Shown: positions 1-5,392 of the stretch, one piece after another
How the letters are laid out: each line of letters starts with the position of its first letter
Position numbering within the stretch: the stretch's first letter is position 1
The notes under the pieces: model-generated
Seen by the model: the letters and a program-made list of their open reading frames with translations, nothing else
The model's database searches: none
Told to the model about the DNA's origin: nothing
Made by a program: the position numbers and the translations under genes
IMG/VR virus record: IMGVR_UViG_3300047560_000289
Span: 1 to 21,265 of that record
From: a virus
Reading direction: 5' to 3' (one strand)
DNA: 21,265 bases

Positions 1-584
1 AACAATTTGGGCCAGCGTTAAAAACGTCTACAAACCCGGCATTCCGCAGCAAGTATGCTGACTTGTCCGCGTGCGTAGAAGCTGTCATAGACGCGTTAAA
101 CGCCAATGGCATAGCACTTATGCAAGTGTTCCATGAACATGAACGTGGCGTGATTTGCGAAACGCTGTTTATTCACGAAAGCGGTGAACAGTTAAGCGGG
201 GGCAAACTGTTTATGCCAGCAGTTAAGCTAGACGGACATGGCATGGGCAGCGCGTGCACTTATGCGCGTAGACAGTCCTTGTTAGCAGCCACGGGGCTTG
301 CACCAGAAGATGATGATGCCAACGCTGCTAGTAGCAAGCCTGTACCACGCATTAGCCCCACGCAAGGCGCTTTTGATGCGTTGCCAGCAGCACGTCAAAG
401 CATCATCATGGATGTGGTTGCTGCAATCACAGAACGCTTTAATGCTGACGATGAAATTGGCGCTTACGATGAATACACGGGCATAACTGATGCTGATGAA
501 AAAATTGCTTTGTGGTCAAAGCTGCCAAGCAATATCCGCACAATGCTCACCAAAATGAACAACCAACTTAAAGGGAAAAAATGA
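1..584 (+). CDS. erf: ERF-family single-strand annealing recombinase (5' end missing)
   Basis: The reading frame is open from the left edge (first full codon at base 3), so this is the 3' part of a longer gene. TTG at 63 is only the first start-like codon in the window. The upstream in-frame residues (NPAFRSKYADLSACVEAV) match the ERF signature 'NPxFKSKYADLxAVxxAV' and so belong to the protein. Later come the GxGxxxTYARRxSLLAATGL stretch and the acidic EDDDAN motif, both typical of ERF proteins (P22 Erf and relatives). ERF proteins are known to anneal complementary single strands during phage recombination and genome circularisation. The stop overlaps the ATG of the next gene (ATGA), and that neighbour looks like a single-strand DNA-binding protein, which fits a recombination module. 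The ERF family call is firm; the full length is unknown. Confidence 0.93.
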   Translation, partial: QFGPALKTSTNPAFRSKYADLSACVEAVIDALNANGIALMQVFHEHERGVICETLFIHESGEQLSGGKLFMPAVKLDGHGMGSACTYARRQSLLAATGLAPEDDDANAASSKPVPRISPTQGAFDALPAARQSIIMDVVAAITERFNADDEIGAYDEYTGITDADEKIALWSKLPSNIRTMLTKMNNQLKGKK

Positions 585-829
585 CACACAAAGTAATTAC
601 CGCCATCGTTGATACATACATCGACAAAAAAACTGGCGAAAAGAAAAACGTCTACAAAGAATTGGGCACTGTATTTGAAAGCAAGAATGGGCCAATGCTG
701 CGTATGACGTTAATTCCTGTGGGTTGGTCGGGTTACGCATATTTGAATGACCCGTATGACAAAAACAAAGAAAAACCCACCGATGAAACAAACGAATATA
801 GAGATGACAATTCTGATATTCCCTTCTAA
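581..829 (+). CDS. Small SSB-like protein with acidic IPF tail
   Basis: This is an 82-residue protein whose ATG overlaps the ERF stop by four bases, so the two are probably translated together. The N-terminal part (about residues 1-60) is lysine-rich and predicted beta-rich. The last 20 residues are acidic and end in DDNSDIPF, which closely resembles the C-terminal tip of bacterial SSB (DDDIPF) that docks partner proteins. At about half the length of ordinary SSB, with no confident OB-fold motif by eye, it may be a minimal phage single-strand binding protein or an adaptor carrying only the SSB tail. The position after ERF supports a recombination or replication role. The tail is seen directly; the DNA-binding function is inferred. 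Confidence 0.72.
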   Translation: MTHKVITAIVDTYIDKKTGEKKNVYKELGTVFESKNGPMLRMTLIPVGWSGYAYLNDPYDKNKEKPTDETNEYRDDNSDIPF

Positions 830-847
830 ATTAAAAAGGATTTACAA

Positions 848-1138
848 ATGCAATTAAAACAGTTAATCAATCGGCTTTTCCGCAGCACAGACCCTGTAAC
901 CAGCAAGATGGCAGCAGCACAAGCTGAACCCATGCTTGCTAGGCATGAACGCGTTATTTTGGAAGCATTAAAACTGCAACCAAATGGCAAAAGCGGCATT
1001 GCTAGGCTATGTGGCTTGGATGAAAATCAAGTGTCGCGCAGGCTCAAAATCATGCAGCAACGCGGGTTGATTGATTTAACTGGCAAAGTGGTTAGAAGTT
1101 CAACCAACCGGGCCGAAAGGGAATGGCGTGCTGTTTAA
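848..1138 (+). CDS. Winged helix-turn-helix DNA-binding protein
   Basis: This is a 96-residue protein preceded by an AAAAAGGA ribosome site. Residues 15-35 (DPVTSKMAAAQAEPMLARHE) form a lead-in helix common in small phage wHTH proteins. Residues about 36-80 give the winged-helix core: a helix (VILEALKL), a short turn (NGKSG), then IARLCGLDENQVSRRLKIMQQRGLI, where the QVSRRLKIM segment is the expected recognition helix. This layout matches MarR/Cro-type phage regulators or replication accessory proteins. It follows the ERF and SSB-like genes and precedes a run of tiny ORFs, so it may regulate this early operon. The fold is well supported; the target is unknown. Confidence 0.75.
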   Translation: MQLKQLINRLFRSTDPVTSKMAAAQAEPMLARHERVILEALKLQPNGKSGIARLCGLDENQVSRRLKIMQQRGLIDLTGKVVRSSTNRAEREWRAV

Positions 1139-1229
1139 AGTAATTGCCATTTTGCTGTGGTTACCATTGATTGGCTTTATTGCGCGATTGATGTGGGAGT
1201 GTTTGGTATGGGGCTGGAACATACTTTAA
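1128..1229 (+). CDS. 33-residue single-pass membrane peptide
   Basis: This is a short ORF starting with GTG inside the end of the winged-helix gene, which it overlaps by 11 bases. An AAAGGG ribosome site lies about six bases upstream. The product is almost entirely hydrophobic: a charged start (MLFK), then about 24 apolar residues containing ILLWLPLIGFIA, an arginine near the middle, and several tryptophans. It is predicted to be one membrane span. Its frame occupies the region that would otherwise be read as the N-terminus of the following Cys-containing protein, and the ribosome site supports this frame instead. Phage peptides of this kind include superinfection-exclusion and host-inhibitor proteins, but no specific function can be assigned. 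Confidence 0.55.
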   Translation: MLFKVIAILLWLPLIGFIARLMWECLVWGWNIL

Positions 1230-1387
1230 AACCAATAAACACATGGACAGTGCGCGAAGCTGGCGTGTGTGACGATAGAACGCGGGTTGGTGTAGCTAAT
1301 GCTTGGTATTGCACGCAATGCAAGCAAATTTACCCAACCCGCACCAAAGCTGATAAACAACCCTGCAAAGGAATTCAAGATGATTAA
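1208..1387 (+). CDS. Small Cys-containing protein of unknown function
   Basis: This is a 59-residue protein taken from the ATG at 1208, which has a GGGAG site eight bases upstream. A longer reading from GTG at 1157 is possible, but its extra residues simply shadow the overlapping membrane-peptide frame. The protein has a CxxC pair (WYCTQCKQIYP) plus one cysteine before and one after it, so it could bind one zinc ion like a small rubredoxin- or zinc-ribbon-like knuckle. The rest is basic and polar. It overlaps the preceding peptide by 22 bases and the next gene by 8 bases, which suggests coupled translation. No family is recognised. Confidence 0.6.
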   Translation: MGLEHTLKPINTWTVREAGVCDDRTRVGVANAWYCTQCKQIYPTRTKADKQPCKGIQDD

Positions 1388-1574
1388 CGGGTCAAGAAAA
1401 CATCAAATAATTGCTGCAAAAAATGAATGGGAAAACATCAGCACCTACACCGACATGGTGCGTAACGAAACCATAGAAGAAATTGCCAAAGAATTAGAAA
1501 CAAAATTCTTTTTGCCTTTTGGTAAAGACACTGTGCAATCGTTTACTGTTTACATCAGGGGAATGAAAAAATGA
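1380..1574 (+). CDS. Small hypothetical phage protein (64 residues)
   Basis: The start is the ATG at 1380, with AAAGGA seven bases upstream. The longer in-frame reading from 1299 would run antiparallel in logic to the Cys-containing gene and lacks a good ribosome site. The product is soluble and helical: an amphipathic segment (NEWENISTYTDMVRNETIEEIAKELETKF) followed by a more hydrophobic end (LPFGKDTVQSFTVYIRGMKK). It overlaps its upstream neighbour by 8 bases and its downstream neighbour by the ATGA at 1571-1574. The function is unknown. The helical, acidic character would suit a protein-binding regulator or anti-defence protein, but nothing specific is recognised. Confidence 0.6.
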   Translation: MINGSRKHQIIAAKNEWENISTYTDMVRNETIEEIAKELETKFFLPFGKDTVQSFTVYIRGMKK

Positions 1575-1792
1575 GTGAAACAGAATGGGAATTGTGGCAA
1601 CGAACCCGGCGCACAGTATTCACCGCAACAAGAAACGCATGGAATCGCAGAACAAGTGCTGACATTGGCATCATGGAATGTGAAATATGTGGTCAAACCA
1701 CTGAGGTCATGTCAATTGATTCATCGGATGGTGAGTATCACAGTTTTGATTGCTGTCGCCATTGCATGGAAAAACTTTGGGATAAAGCATGA
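1571..1792 (+). CDS. Small zinc-finger-like protein
   Basis: This is a 73-residue protein started by an ATGA overlap with the preceding gene. Residues 1-33 are basic and tryptophan-rich (WELWQRTRRTVFTATRNAWNRR). Residues 36-66 contain two knuckles, MECEICGQT and DCCRHCME, with CxxC spacing about 22 residues apart, the usual geometry of a single zinc ribbon. The basic front half could contact nucleic acid. An alternative frame over the same bases (1575-1802) has no ribosome site and is treated as a shadow. It ends in another ATGA overlap with the next ORF. The zinc ribbon is well supported; the role is not known. Confidence 0.62.
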   Translation: MSETEWELWQRTRRTVFTATRNAWNRRTSADIGIMECEICGQTTEVMSIDSSDGEYHSFDCCRHCMEKLWDKA

Positions 1793-1947
1793 CTCAAGAT
1801 GAAATGCAAAAACTTTGGGAAATCTTGAGTTTGGTTTATGGCAAAAATTTGCAAGCGGCAACCATAACTGTGCTGATTCAAGACGGAGATAGTGCTGTGC
1901 GATTTGTCACATCAACTTTTCCACAACAACCAAAGGAGAACACATGA
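1789..1947 (+). CDS. 52-residue hypothetical protein
   Basis: This short ORF fills the gap between two larger genes. Its ATG overlaps the preceding stop (ATGA at 1789-1792) and its stop overlaps the next ATG (ATGA at 1944-1947). That double junction, together with the lack of any other gene in the space, is the main reason to call it. The product begins MTQDEMQKLWEILSLVYG, an amphipathic helix, followed by a beta-like stretch (ATITVLIQDGDSAVRFVTSTF) and a polar end. The layout is helix plus hairpin. The function is unknown. Confidence 0.6.
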   Translation: MTQDEMQKLWEILSLVYGKNLQAATITVLIQDGDSAVRFVTSTFPQQPKENT

Positions 1948-2159
1948 CACAAAATTTAAAAGTTAACGACATTGTGCAAGTGTCTCCAGACAAGGAAATA
2001 TTTGGTGGGTGCATGGTGGTGGTAACAGAACTCAAGAGTTTTGGCATTCAAGGCTATGTGCAATCTGCGGGTGTTGAAGGTCAAGCATACATCAGATTGG
2101 CGTTTTGTGATTTTGAGCCTACTGGCGGCAGAGCAATATGGGTGGTGGCACATGACTGA
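1944..2159 (+). CDS. Small beta-rich phage protein
   Basis: This is a 71-residue protein with an AAAGGAG ribosome site just upstream of ATG 1944. The sequence (NDIVQVSPDKEIFGGCMVVVTELKSFGIQGYV) has the alternating hydrophobic pattern of a small beta barrel resembling an SH3 or KOW fold, a pattern seen in many small phage proteins of unknown role. It ends in GRAIWVVAHD and overlaps the next gene by 8 bases. An antisense frame over the same bases has no ribosome site and was discarded. It probably belongs to the same early operon. Function unknown. Confidence 0.68.
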   Translation: MTQNLKVNDIVQVSPDKEIFGGCMVVVTELKSFGIQGYVQSAGVEGQAYIRLAFCDFEPTGGRAIWVVAHD

Positions 2160-2700
2160 CAAAGAAGCAATGAAGCTGGCGCTGGAGGCGCTGGAGTCGT
2201 TTCGGGAGATTAGCGATTTCACGCCAGCACAAGCTGTCCACGCCATCACCGCACTCAAAGAACGATTGGCACAGCCAGAGCAAGAGCCTGTGGCGTGGCT
2301 GTCAATAGACAGTATTGGCAAACGCTATTTGTGCTTTGACAAGCCTTTAGATAACGACCCTGTGCAACCCCTCTACATTGCCCCACAACCACAAGAGTTT
2401 GTGTGCAGTACGGGGCTTTGCCACTTTACCCTCACACAGACCAATGTAGGCATTGCAGAGCGAGGAATGCAGGCATACGAAGAAGCTAAAAAGCGTGGGT
2501 GGGTAGGCTTATCTGACGAGCGTTTGATGGAGATGCCAAAGCAAGAGCCTGTCAAGTGGGCCGACTACGAGCCTGACGGAATGCACCACAACAAGTCACC
2601 ACAGCGCACAGAGCCTATATGCCCCGAATGCAAAGCAGAAGTGCTTTATGAATGCGTGGCTTGCGGCAGCAACAACTACCCACCAAAGGAAACAACATGA
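2152..2700 (+). CDS. 'QEPVAW'-type phage protein with C-terminal zinc ribbon
   Basis: The ATG at 2152 gives 182 residues and an 8-base overlap with the preceding gene; the longer frame back to 2041 runs through that gene. The N-terminus (MTDKEAMKLALEALE followed by AITALKERLAQPEQEPVAW) is a widespread signature in phages and prophages of Burkholderiales. A second copy of the QEPVxW element (PKQEPVKWADYEPDGM) appears about 95 residues later, so the protein is modular. Between them is VQPLYIAPQPQ, also typical of these proteins. The end carries a four-cysteine zinc ribbon (CPEC and CVAC). The family is common but uncharacterised; no function is offered. Confidence 0.78.
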   Translation: MTDKEAMKLALEALESFREISDFTPAQAVHAITALKERLAQPEQEPVAWLSIDSIGKRYLCFDKPLDNDPVQPLYIAPQPQEFVCSTGLCHFTLTQTNVGIAERGMQAYEEAKKRGWVGLSDERLMEMPKQEPVKWADYEPDGMHHNKSPQRTEPICPECKAEVLYECVACGSNNYPPKETT

Positions 2701-2849
2701 AAGCACGACAAGTATTCATCGCCATGATGATGGGTAAAGGGTACACCGAAGAGGATTTGTATTGGGATGGCAAAAAATTTACCAACCAAAACATGACTAT
2801 TCGTTGGAATTATTTTTTATTGGGTTGGCAAATGCGGGGTGTAATGTGA
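2697..2849 (+). CDS. 50-residue phage protein (KGYTEEDLYWDGKKF type)
   Basis: The ATG at 2697 overlaps the preceding stop (ATGA) and has AAAGGA eight bases upstream; the longer frame from 2652 runs through the zinc-ribbon gene. The sequence MKARQVFIAMMMGKGYTEEDLYWDGKKF followed by RWNYFLLGWQMR resembles a small protein found in many phages (pattern FxxWxxxGYxxxDLxWDGxxFxNxxxxxxWxYFLLGW). The spacing of aromatic residues suggests a compact fold. It ends in a GTGA overlap with the next ORF. Function unknown. Confidence 0.65.
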   Translation: MKARQVFIAMMMGKGYTEEDLYWDGKKFTNQNMTIRWNYFLLGWQMRGVM

Positions 2850-2941
2850 TTGGTTTGTTTTTAGTTTTGTGTTTAGGTGCTGCCATAGCAATATTGGTGG
2901 GGTGGATATTTGTGCAAATACTGTTATGGGCTGAGGAATAA
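2846..2941 (+). CDS. 31-residue membrane peptide
   Basis: This ORF opens with GTG (2846) overlapping the stop of the preceding gene (GTGA), with a GGGGTG ribosome site about five bases upstream. The product (MIGLFLVLCLGAAIAILVGW, then IFVQILLWAEE) is one uninterrupted hydrophobic helix with two acidic residues at the end, so it should lie in the inner membrane. It is the last gene of the + arm and runs 18 bases into the 3' end of the endolysin gene on the other strand. It may be a lysis, exclusion or inhibitory peptide, but this is not shown. It is the second such peptide in the arm (see 1128-1229). Confidence 0.55.
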   Translation: MIGLFLVLCLGAAIAILVGWIFVQILLWAEE

Positions 2942-3403
2942 AGCGCGTTCGTCTTTGCGCCTATTTGCTAACCCTTTGAGGATTTTTCCGCCAGCCATGC
3001 AATATTTAAGCAATTCATCAGCAGCGCCCGTTTTATCGCCGCGCAAAACCTTTTGACGGAAGGTGCTGCGCTGTAATGTGCCCAAACCAACATTAAAAGC
3101 AAAACTGACGCAAGCATCAAATTCACTTTGGGTAAGTGCAACGGGTAAAAATTGTTCCACGCCGCGTTCAAAGCGTTGTAAATCTCGCTTAAGTATTGCA
3201 TCCACTTCTTCCATACTAAAAATGCGGAAATCTTCTATCCGCAGCGCAAACCCATCACGCTGGTCTATAGGCAATTTACCTTGCTCTGGGTACAGCACAT
3301 GACCCACACCCACTGTCCATAGCTTTGCGGGGCATTTATACGGCTTTTGTCGCACCCCTTCATGGTGTTTAATCATAGCTATGGCTTTGGGGCTGACGTT
3401 CAT
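2924..3403 (-). CDS. GH24 endolysin (lysozyme)
   Basis: This is a 159-residue enzyme that cuts the glycan backbone of peptidoglycan. The GH24 catalytic set is complete and correctly spaced: E15 in HHEG, C24, and T30 in LWTVGVGH, i.e. E-x8-C-x5-T, the arrangement of P21-type and other cysteine-form lysozymes. The C-terminal half contains SFAFNVG (about residues 95-101) and GGKILKGLANRR, also characteristic. There is no obvious N-terminal signal-anchor, so export would depend on a holin, and a holin lies directly upstream with an ATGA overlap (3400-3403). The length is normal for the family. It is the last gene of the - arm and runs tail to tail into the + arm. Confidence 0.95.
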   Translation of the reverse strand: MNVSPKAIAMIKHHEGVRQKPYKCPAKLWTVGVGHVLYPEQGKLPIDQRDGFALRIEDFRIFSMEEVDAILKRDLQRFERGVEQFLPVALTQSEFDACVSFAFNVGLGTLQRSTFRQKVLRGDKTGAADELLKYCMAGGKILKGLANRRKDERALFLSP

Positions 3404-3915
3404 TTGCCGAATGCTCTGCCACCAAAGTGAAACGCAATAATGCTTGCAAACAATGCTTGTGTATCATCATCCCAAAGTTGATTTGACATATCGTCAAAAG
3501 CAACATTGGTATTAAAGCCATGCCAAGCCAGCGCAGCATCTAAACCAACCAGCAAAAAGAAAAACCCGTAAGTAATTACCGGGCGCACGCTTGCACGCAA
3601 ATCTTTCATCCATTGGCTTGTCCCTTCATTTAGCGCGGTGTCATGCGCGTACAAGGCTTGCATCTCAGCCACTTGTGCGCCAATCATTGCTTGCTTTTCT
3701 TGCGATTTGGTTTCTACTCCCAATTGTTCGGATTTAATATGTTCCACGCGTTCTTGCGCTTCATAGCCCAATTTACGCATTTCCAATTCACGCTGCACTT
3801 GGATTTGCGCCATTTCTAATTCATGTTTTTTATCGTTTCTGTCTTGGAAAAAATCCAGCAGTTTGGGCAAACCGCCCATTAAAAAACTAATTAGAGTTGA
3901 TAACAGGGTTAACAT
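3400..3915 (-). CDS. Holin (3-TM family, gene-transfer-agent type)
   Basis: The start used is the ATG at 3915 (171 residues), preceded by AAAGGA with seven bases of spacing; the longer frame back to GTG 3984 overlaps the gene before and lacks a ribosome site. The protein has a short hydrophobic N-terminus (MLTLLSTLISFLMGGLPKLL), a long charged coiled segment (about residues 25-105), then RPVITYGFFFLLVGLDAALAW and FASIIAFHFGGRAFGK, which match the C-terminal spans of GTA_holin_3TM proteins. Such holins make the inner-membrane lesion that releases the endolysin. It overlaps the endolysin gene by four bases. An unusual point is the very long charged middle segment rich in E, K and Q. Confidence 0.85.
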   Translation of the reverse strand: MLTLLSTLISFLMGGLPKLLDFFQDRNDKKHELEMAQIQVQRELEMRKLGYEAQERVEHIKSEQLGVETKSQEKQAMIGAQVAEMQALYAHDTALNEGTSQWMKDLRASVRPVITYGFFFLLVGLDAALAWHGFNTNVAFDDMSNQLWDDDTQALFASIIAFHFGGRAFGK

Positions 3916-4204
3916 TTTTTTTCCTTTCGTCTTCCAGTTGTTTGCGTAATTTTTCCACTTTTTCCATTTGCTGTTTTGCTTCACGCTTAACAGTTAATGT
4001 GTCCATGTACAGCAATGAAATTAACGGCAGCATCAGCGCAAATACAATTACAAACAATATCAGGGTAAATACGTATCCAGTCGGCCCCGATGGTGTAGGC
4101 TTATCAACGTCATCAGAAAAACTAGGTAAGCTGCCACGAAAACCACCAGCACTGTTTCCAGCAGTCTGTCCAAGATTTTGTTTTTTAATCTTTGTCGCTG
4201 CCAT
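3887..4204 (-). CDS. One-span membrane protein with coiled coil, overlapping the upstream gene
   Basis: This is a 105-residue protein: a polar, Gly/Ser/Pro-rich N-terminus (about residues 1-43), one membrane span (YVFTLILFVIVFALMLPLIS), then a charged coiled coil (KREAKQQMEKVEKLRKQLEDERKK). Its 5' half lies in another frame of the 189-residue membrane gene (145 bases shared), and its 3' end overlaps the holin start by 29 bases. The ribosome site is weak (ACGGGT), so translation may be coupled to the gene above. The span plus periplasmic coiled coil resembles an inner-membrane spanin, but the N-terminal tail is long for that family and no partner lipoprotein is seen. Function unknown. Confidence 0.6.
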   Translation of the reverse strand: MAATKIKKQNLGQTAGNSAGGFRGSLPSFSDDVDKPTPSGPTGYVFTLILFVIVFALMLPLISLLYMDTLTVKREAKQQMEKVEKLRKQLEDERKKNVNPVINSN

Positions 4205-4629
4205 GCTTTTACCCGTTGCGCGTGTAATTCCCTTGCGTTGTTGGCTGCTTTTTCTTCAAGCAATCGCTGATATTCATCAACGATTTCATGCCACAAATCT
4301 GGCATCCCCATTTCCCACCGCACCATGCGTTCAAGGTCGGCATAGAATTGTTTAGTTTGCCGCAAATAAATTACGTTGTCTATCGCTTGGGTTGCCAAAT
4401 CGTCTTTGATGCCCTTGCGTTGGTTTTCTTGTCTTTGTATTTCGGATTTTTCGTGGCTTGCTTCTAACTCAGCGTGCCCTTTGAAAAACTTAGAAAGTGC
4501 GCCGCCCACTTCCCCGGTAATTTTGGTTAAATCGTTGCCAGTTTTTTTTAAATCTTGGTAAACGCTTATGCAGCCTTTAATGCCTTCATAAGCACTTTTG
4601 CACAACGCAAACGCGGTAATGGGGTCCAC
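4060..4629 (-). CDS. Membrane-anchored coiled protein of the lysis cassette
   Basis: This is a 189-residue protein starting at GTG 4629, two bases after the preceding stop. Residues 1-150 are helical and highly charged (for example SKFFKGHAELEASHEKSEIQ and KAANNARELHAQRVKAWQRQ). Residues about 158-178 form a single hydrophobic span (LETVLVVFVAAYLVFLMTLISL) close to the C-terminus, as in tail-anchored proteins. No enzyme motif is visible. It shares 145 bases with the next gene in another frame, a rare amount of dual coding that suggests a functional link between the two membrane proteins. The place in the lysis block suggests a role in lysis or its timing, unproven. Confidence 0.65.
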   Translation of the reverse strand: MDPITAFALCKSAYEGIKGCISVYQDLKKTGNDLTKITGEVGGALSKFFKGHAELEASHEKSEIQRQENQRKGIKDDLATQAIDNVIYLRQTKQFYADLERMVRWEMGMPDLWHEIVDEYQRLLEEKAANNARELHAQRVKAWQRQRLKNKILDRLLETVLVVFVAAYLVFLMTLISLHHRGRLDTYLP

Positions 4630-4630
4630 C

Positions 4631-4855
4631 TCACGGTTTGTCCTGTTTGTTGTCCAGCTTGTTAAAAATTTGTTTCAAAATGTCTTTGATTTCCGCAATA
4701 TCGTTTCGGTAATCGTCTTTGGCAACATATACATGGGGCATATCTTGCATTTTTTCTTCAAGCCTAGAAATTTTGCTTGTCAAAGAATTGATAACGTATA
4801 TTGCTAGGAAACCAGCAATGCTAACAACTGCGTTAAATAATTGCTGGTTGTCCAT
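4631..4855 (-). CDS. XhlA-like membrane/coiled-coil protein
   Basis: This is a 74-residue protein with an N-terminal membrane helix (about residues 8-26, NAVVSIAGFLAIYVINSL), followed by a heptad-patterned coiled coil (KISRLEEKMQDM and DIAEIKDILKQIFNKLDNK). This layout matches small phage membrane proteins of the XhlA/hemolysin-like group that help holin and endolysin in other phages. A GGAG ribosome site lies about seven bases before the ATG. It follows a 49-residue ORF by two bases and is followed by the 189-residue membrane gene. The membrane helix and coiled coil are clear; assignment to the XhlA family is by pattern only. Confidence 0.65.
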   Translation of the reverse strand: MDNQQLFNAVVSIAGFLAIYVINSLTSKISRLEEKMQDMPHVYVAKDDYRNDIAEIKDILKQIFNKLDNKQDKP

Positions 4856-4857
4856 GT

Positions 4858-5007
4858 TTACTCCGCTGGGGGTTCAGCCGGGGGTTGTTGTTGTTGCACA
4901 TCTTGCGTGATTGCATCAATCAAACGCCGCACTTCCCCATGGGGGCGCGTGTCCAAGTATTGCAAAACTGCGTTAATCAATGTGGCTGACAAAGTGAATT
5001 TGTCCAT
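4858..5007 (-). CDS. 49-residue hypothetical protein at the head of the lysis cassette
   Basis: This small ORF has a strong AAAGGA site about five bases upstream of the ATG and ends two bases before the next gene. The product (MDKFTLSATLINAVLQYLDT, then a polar RPHGEVRRLIDAITQDV helix, ending in a Gln/Pro-rich tail QQQQPPAEPPAE) is two short amphipathic helices plus a flexible tail. Similar short proteins sit next to lysis genes in other phages, without a known function. It is the first gene after the terminator at 5020-5047, so the lysis genes are either reached by read-through or have a promoter that is not obvious here. Confidence 0.62.
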   Translation of the reverse strand: MDKFTLSATLINAVLQYLDTRPHGEVRRLIDAITQDVQQQQPPAEPPAE

Positions 5008-5019
5008 GTCTTTTCCTTT

Positions 5020-5047
5020 AAAAAAATACCGCTGTTAGGGCCAGCGG
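5020..5047 (-). terminator. Rho-independent terminator between tail and lysis genes
   Basis: Read on the - strand, a 6-bp GC-rich stem (CCGCTG at 5047-5042 pairing with CAGCGG at 5034-5029) with a 7-base loop is followed at once by TATTTTTTT (5028-5020). It lies 15 bases after the stop of the DUF7936-like gene. The + orientation has only a weak T-run (CCCTTTTC), so the - direction is preferred. It should stop or reduce transcription before the lysis genes. Confidence 0.7.
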
Positions 5048-5061
5048 GTTGCCCTTTTCTA

Positions 5062-5391
5062 TTATGCCCAAGGGTTGGGTAGAATGACTGATGGCGGGTT
5101 CAAGATCTGCTCAATCTGAGTGTCCAAACCAGCTTCAACAGCGGCCTGATCTACGCCAGATGCCCACACCCAGCCCAAAACTTGGTCTTGGGTCAAATCG
5201 GGGTAAGCAGTGAAGTCTTGAGTGCTGGGCGGGCCAAAGTGGGCATACCCATAATTGGAGGCGGTGGTTGGCGTATCCCCGCCAGTGGTTGCACTGCAAT
5301 TCCATTGACAAGAGATCACCACATCCGTCAGGCCATCGTCAGAGGGCTTGGTGTCCATGTAGGCGATTGCCCAGGTGTAAGTGTTTGCCAT
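5062..5391 (-). CDS. DUF7936-like tail-region protein
   Basis: This is a 109-residue protein with an AAAGGA ribosome site about eight bases before the ATG. The sequence MANTYTWAIAYMDTKPSDDG, followed by VISCQWNCSATTG, then YPDLTQDQVLGWVWASGVD and ending in QILNPPSVILPNPWA, follows the pattern of a family (DUF7936) found next to tail-fibre genes in many phages. It is probably a small beta-sandwich protein. Its gene begins one base after the glycosyltransferase stop codon, so the two are co-expressed, and a terminator follows. The role is unknown; a fibre-linked or assembly role is inferred only from position. Confidence 0.7.
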   Translation of the reverse strand: MANTYTWAIAYMDTKPSDDGLTDVVISCQWNCSATTGGDTPTTASNYGYAHFGPPSTQDFTAYPDLTQDQVLGWVWASGVDQAAVEAGLDTQIEQILNPPSVILPNPWA

Positions 5392-5392
5392 T

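Noticed and set aside
1157-1387. Longer start (GTG 1157) for the Cys-containing protein
   Set aside because: It lacks a ribosome site, and its extra residues only shadow the hydrophobic peptide frame; ATG 1208 has a GGGAG site.
2924-3403. Signal-anchor (SAR) endolysin
   Set aside because: The N-terminus is charged and not hydrophobic, so no signal anchor is supported.
3400-3984. Longer start (GTG 3984) for the holin
   Set aside because: The extra residues are a shadow of the preceding coiled-coil gene, and ATG 3915 has AAAGGA with good spacing.
3887-4204. Classical Rz/Rz1 spanin pair
   Set aside because: No lipobox cysteine was found in any frame nearby, and the N-terminal tail before the span is too long for Rz.
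3897-4355. 152-residue + strand ORF opposite the lysis genes
   Set aside because: It lies antisense to two supported genes, has no ribosome site, and its Cys/Ser-rich product looks like reverse-strand noise.
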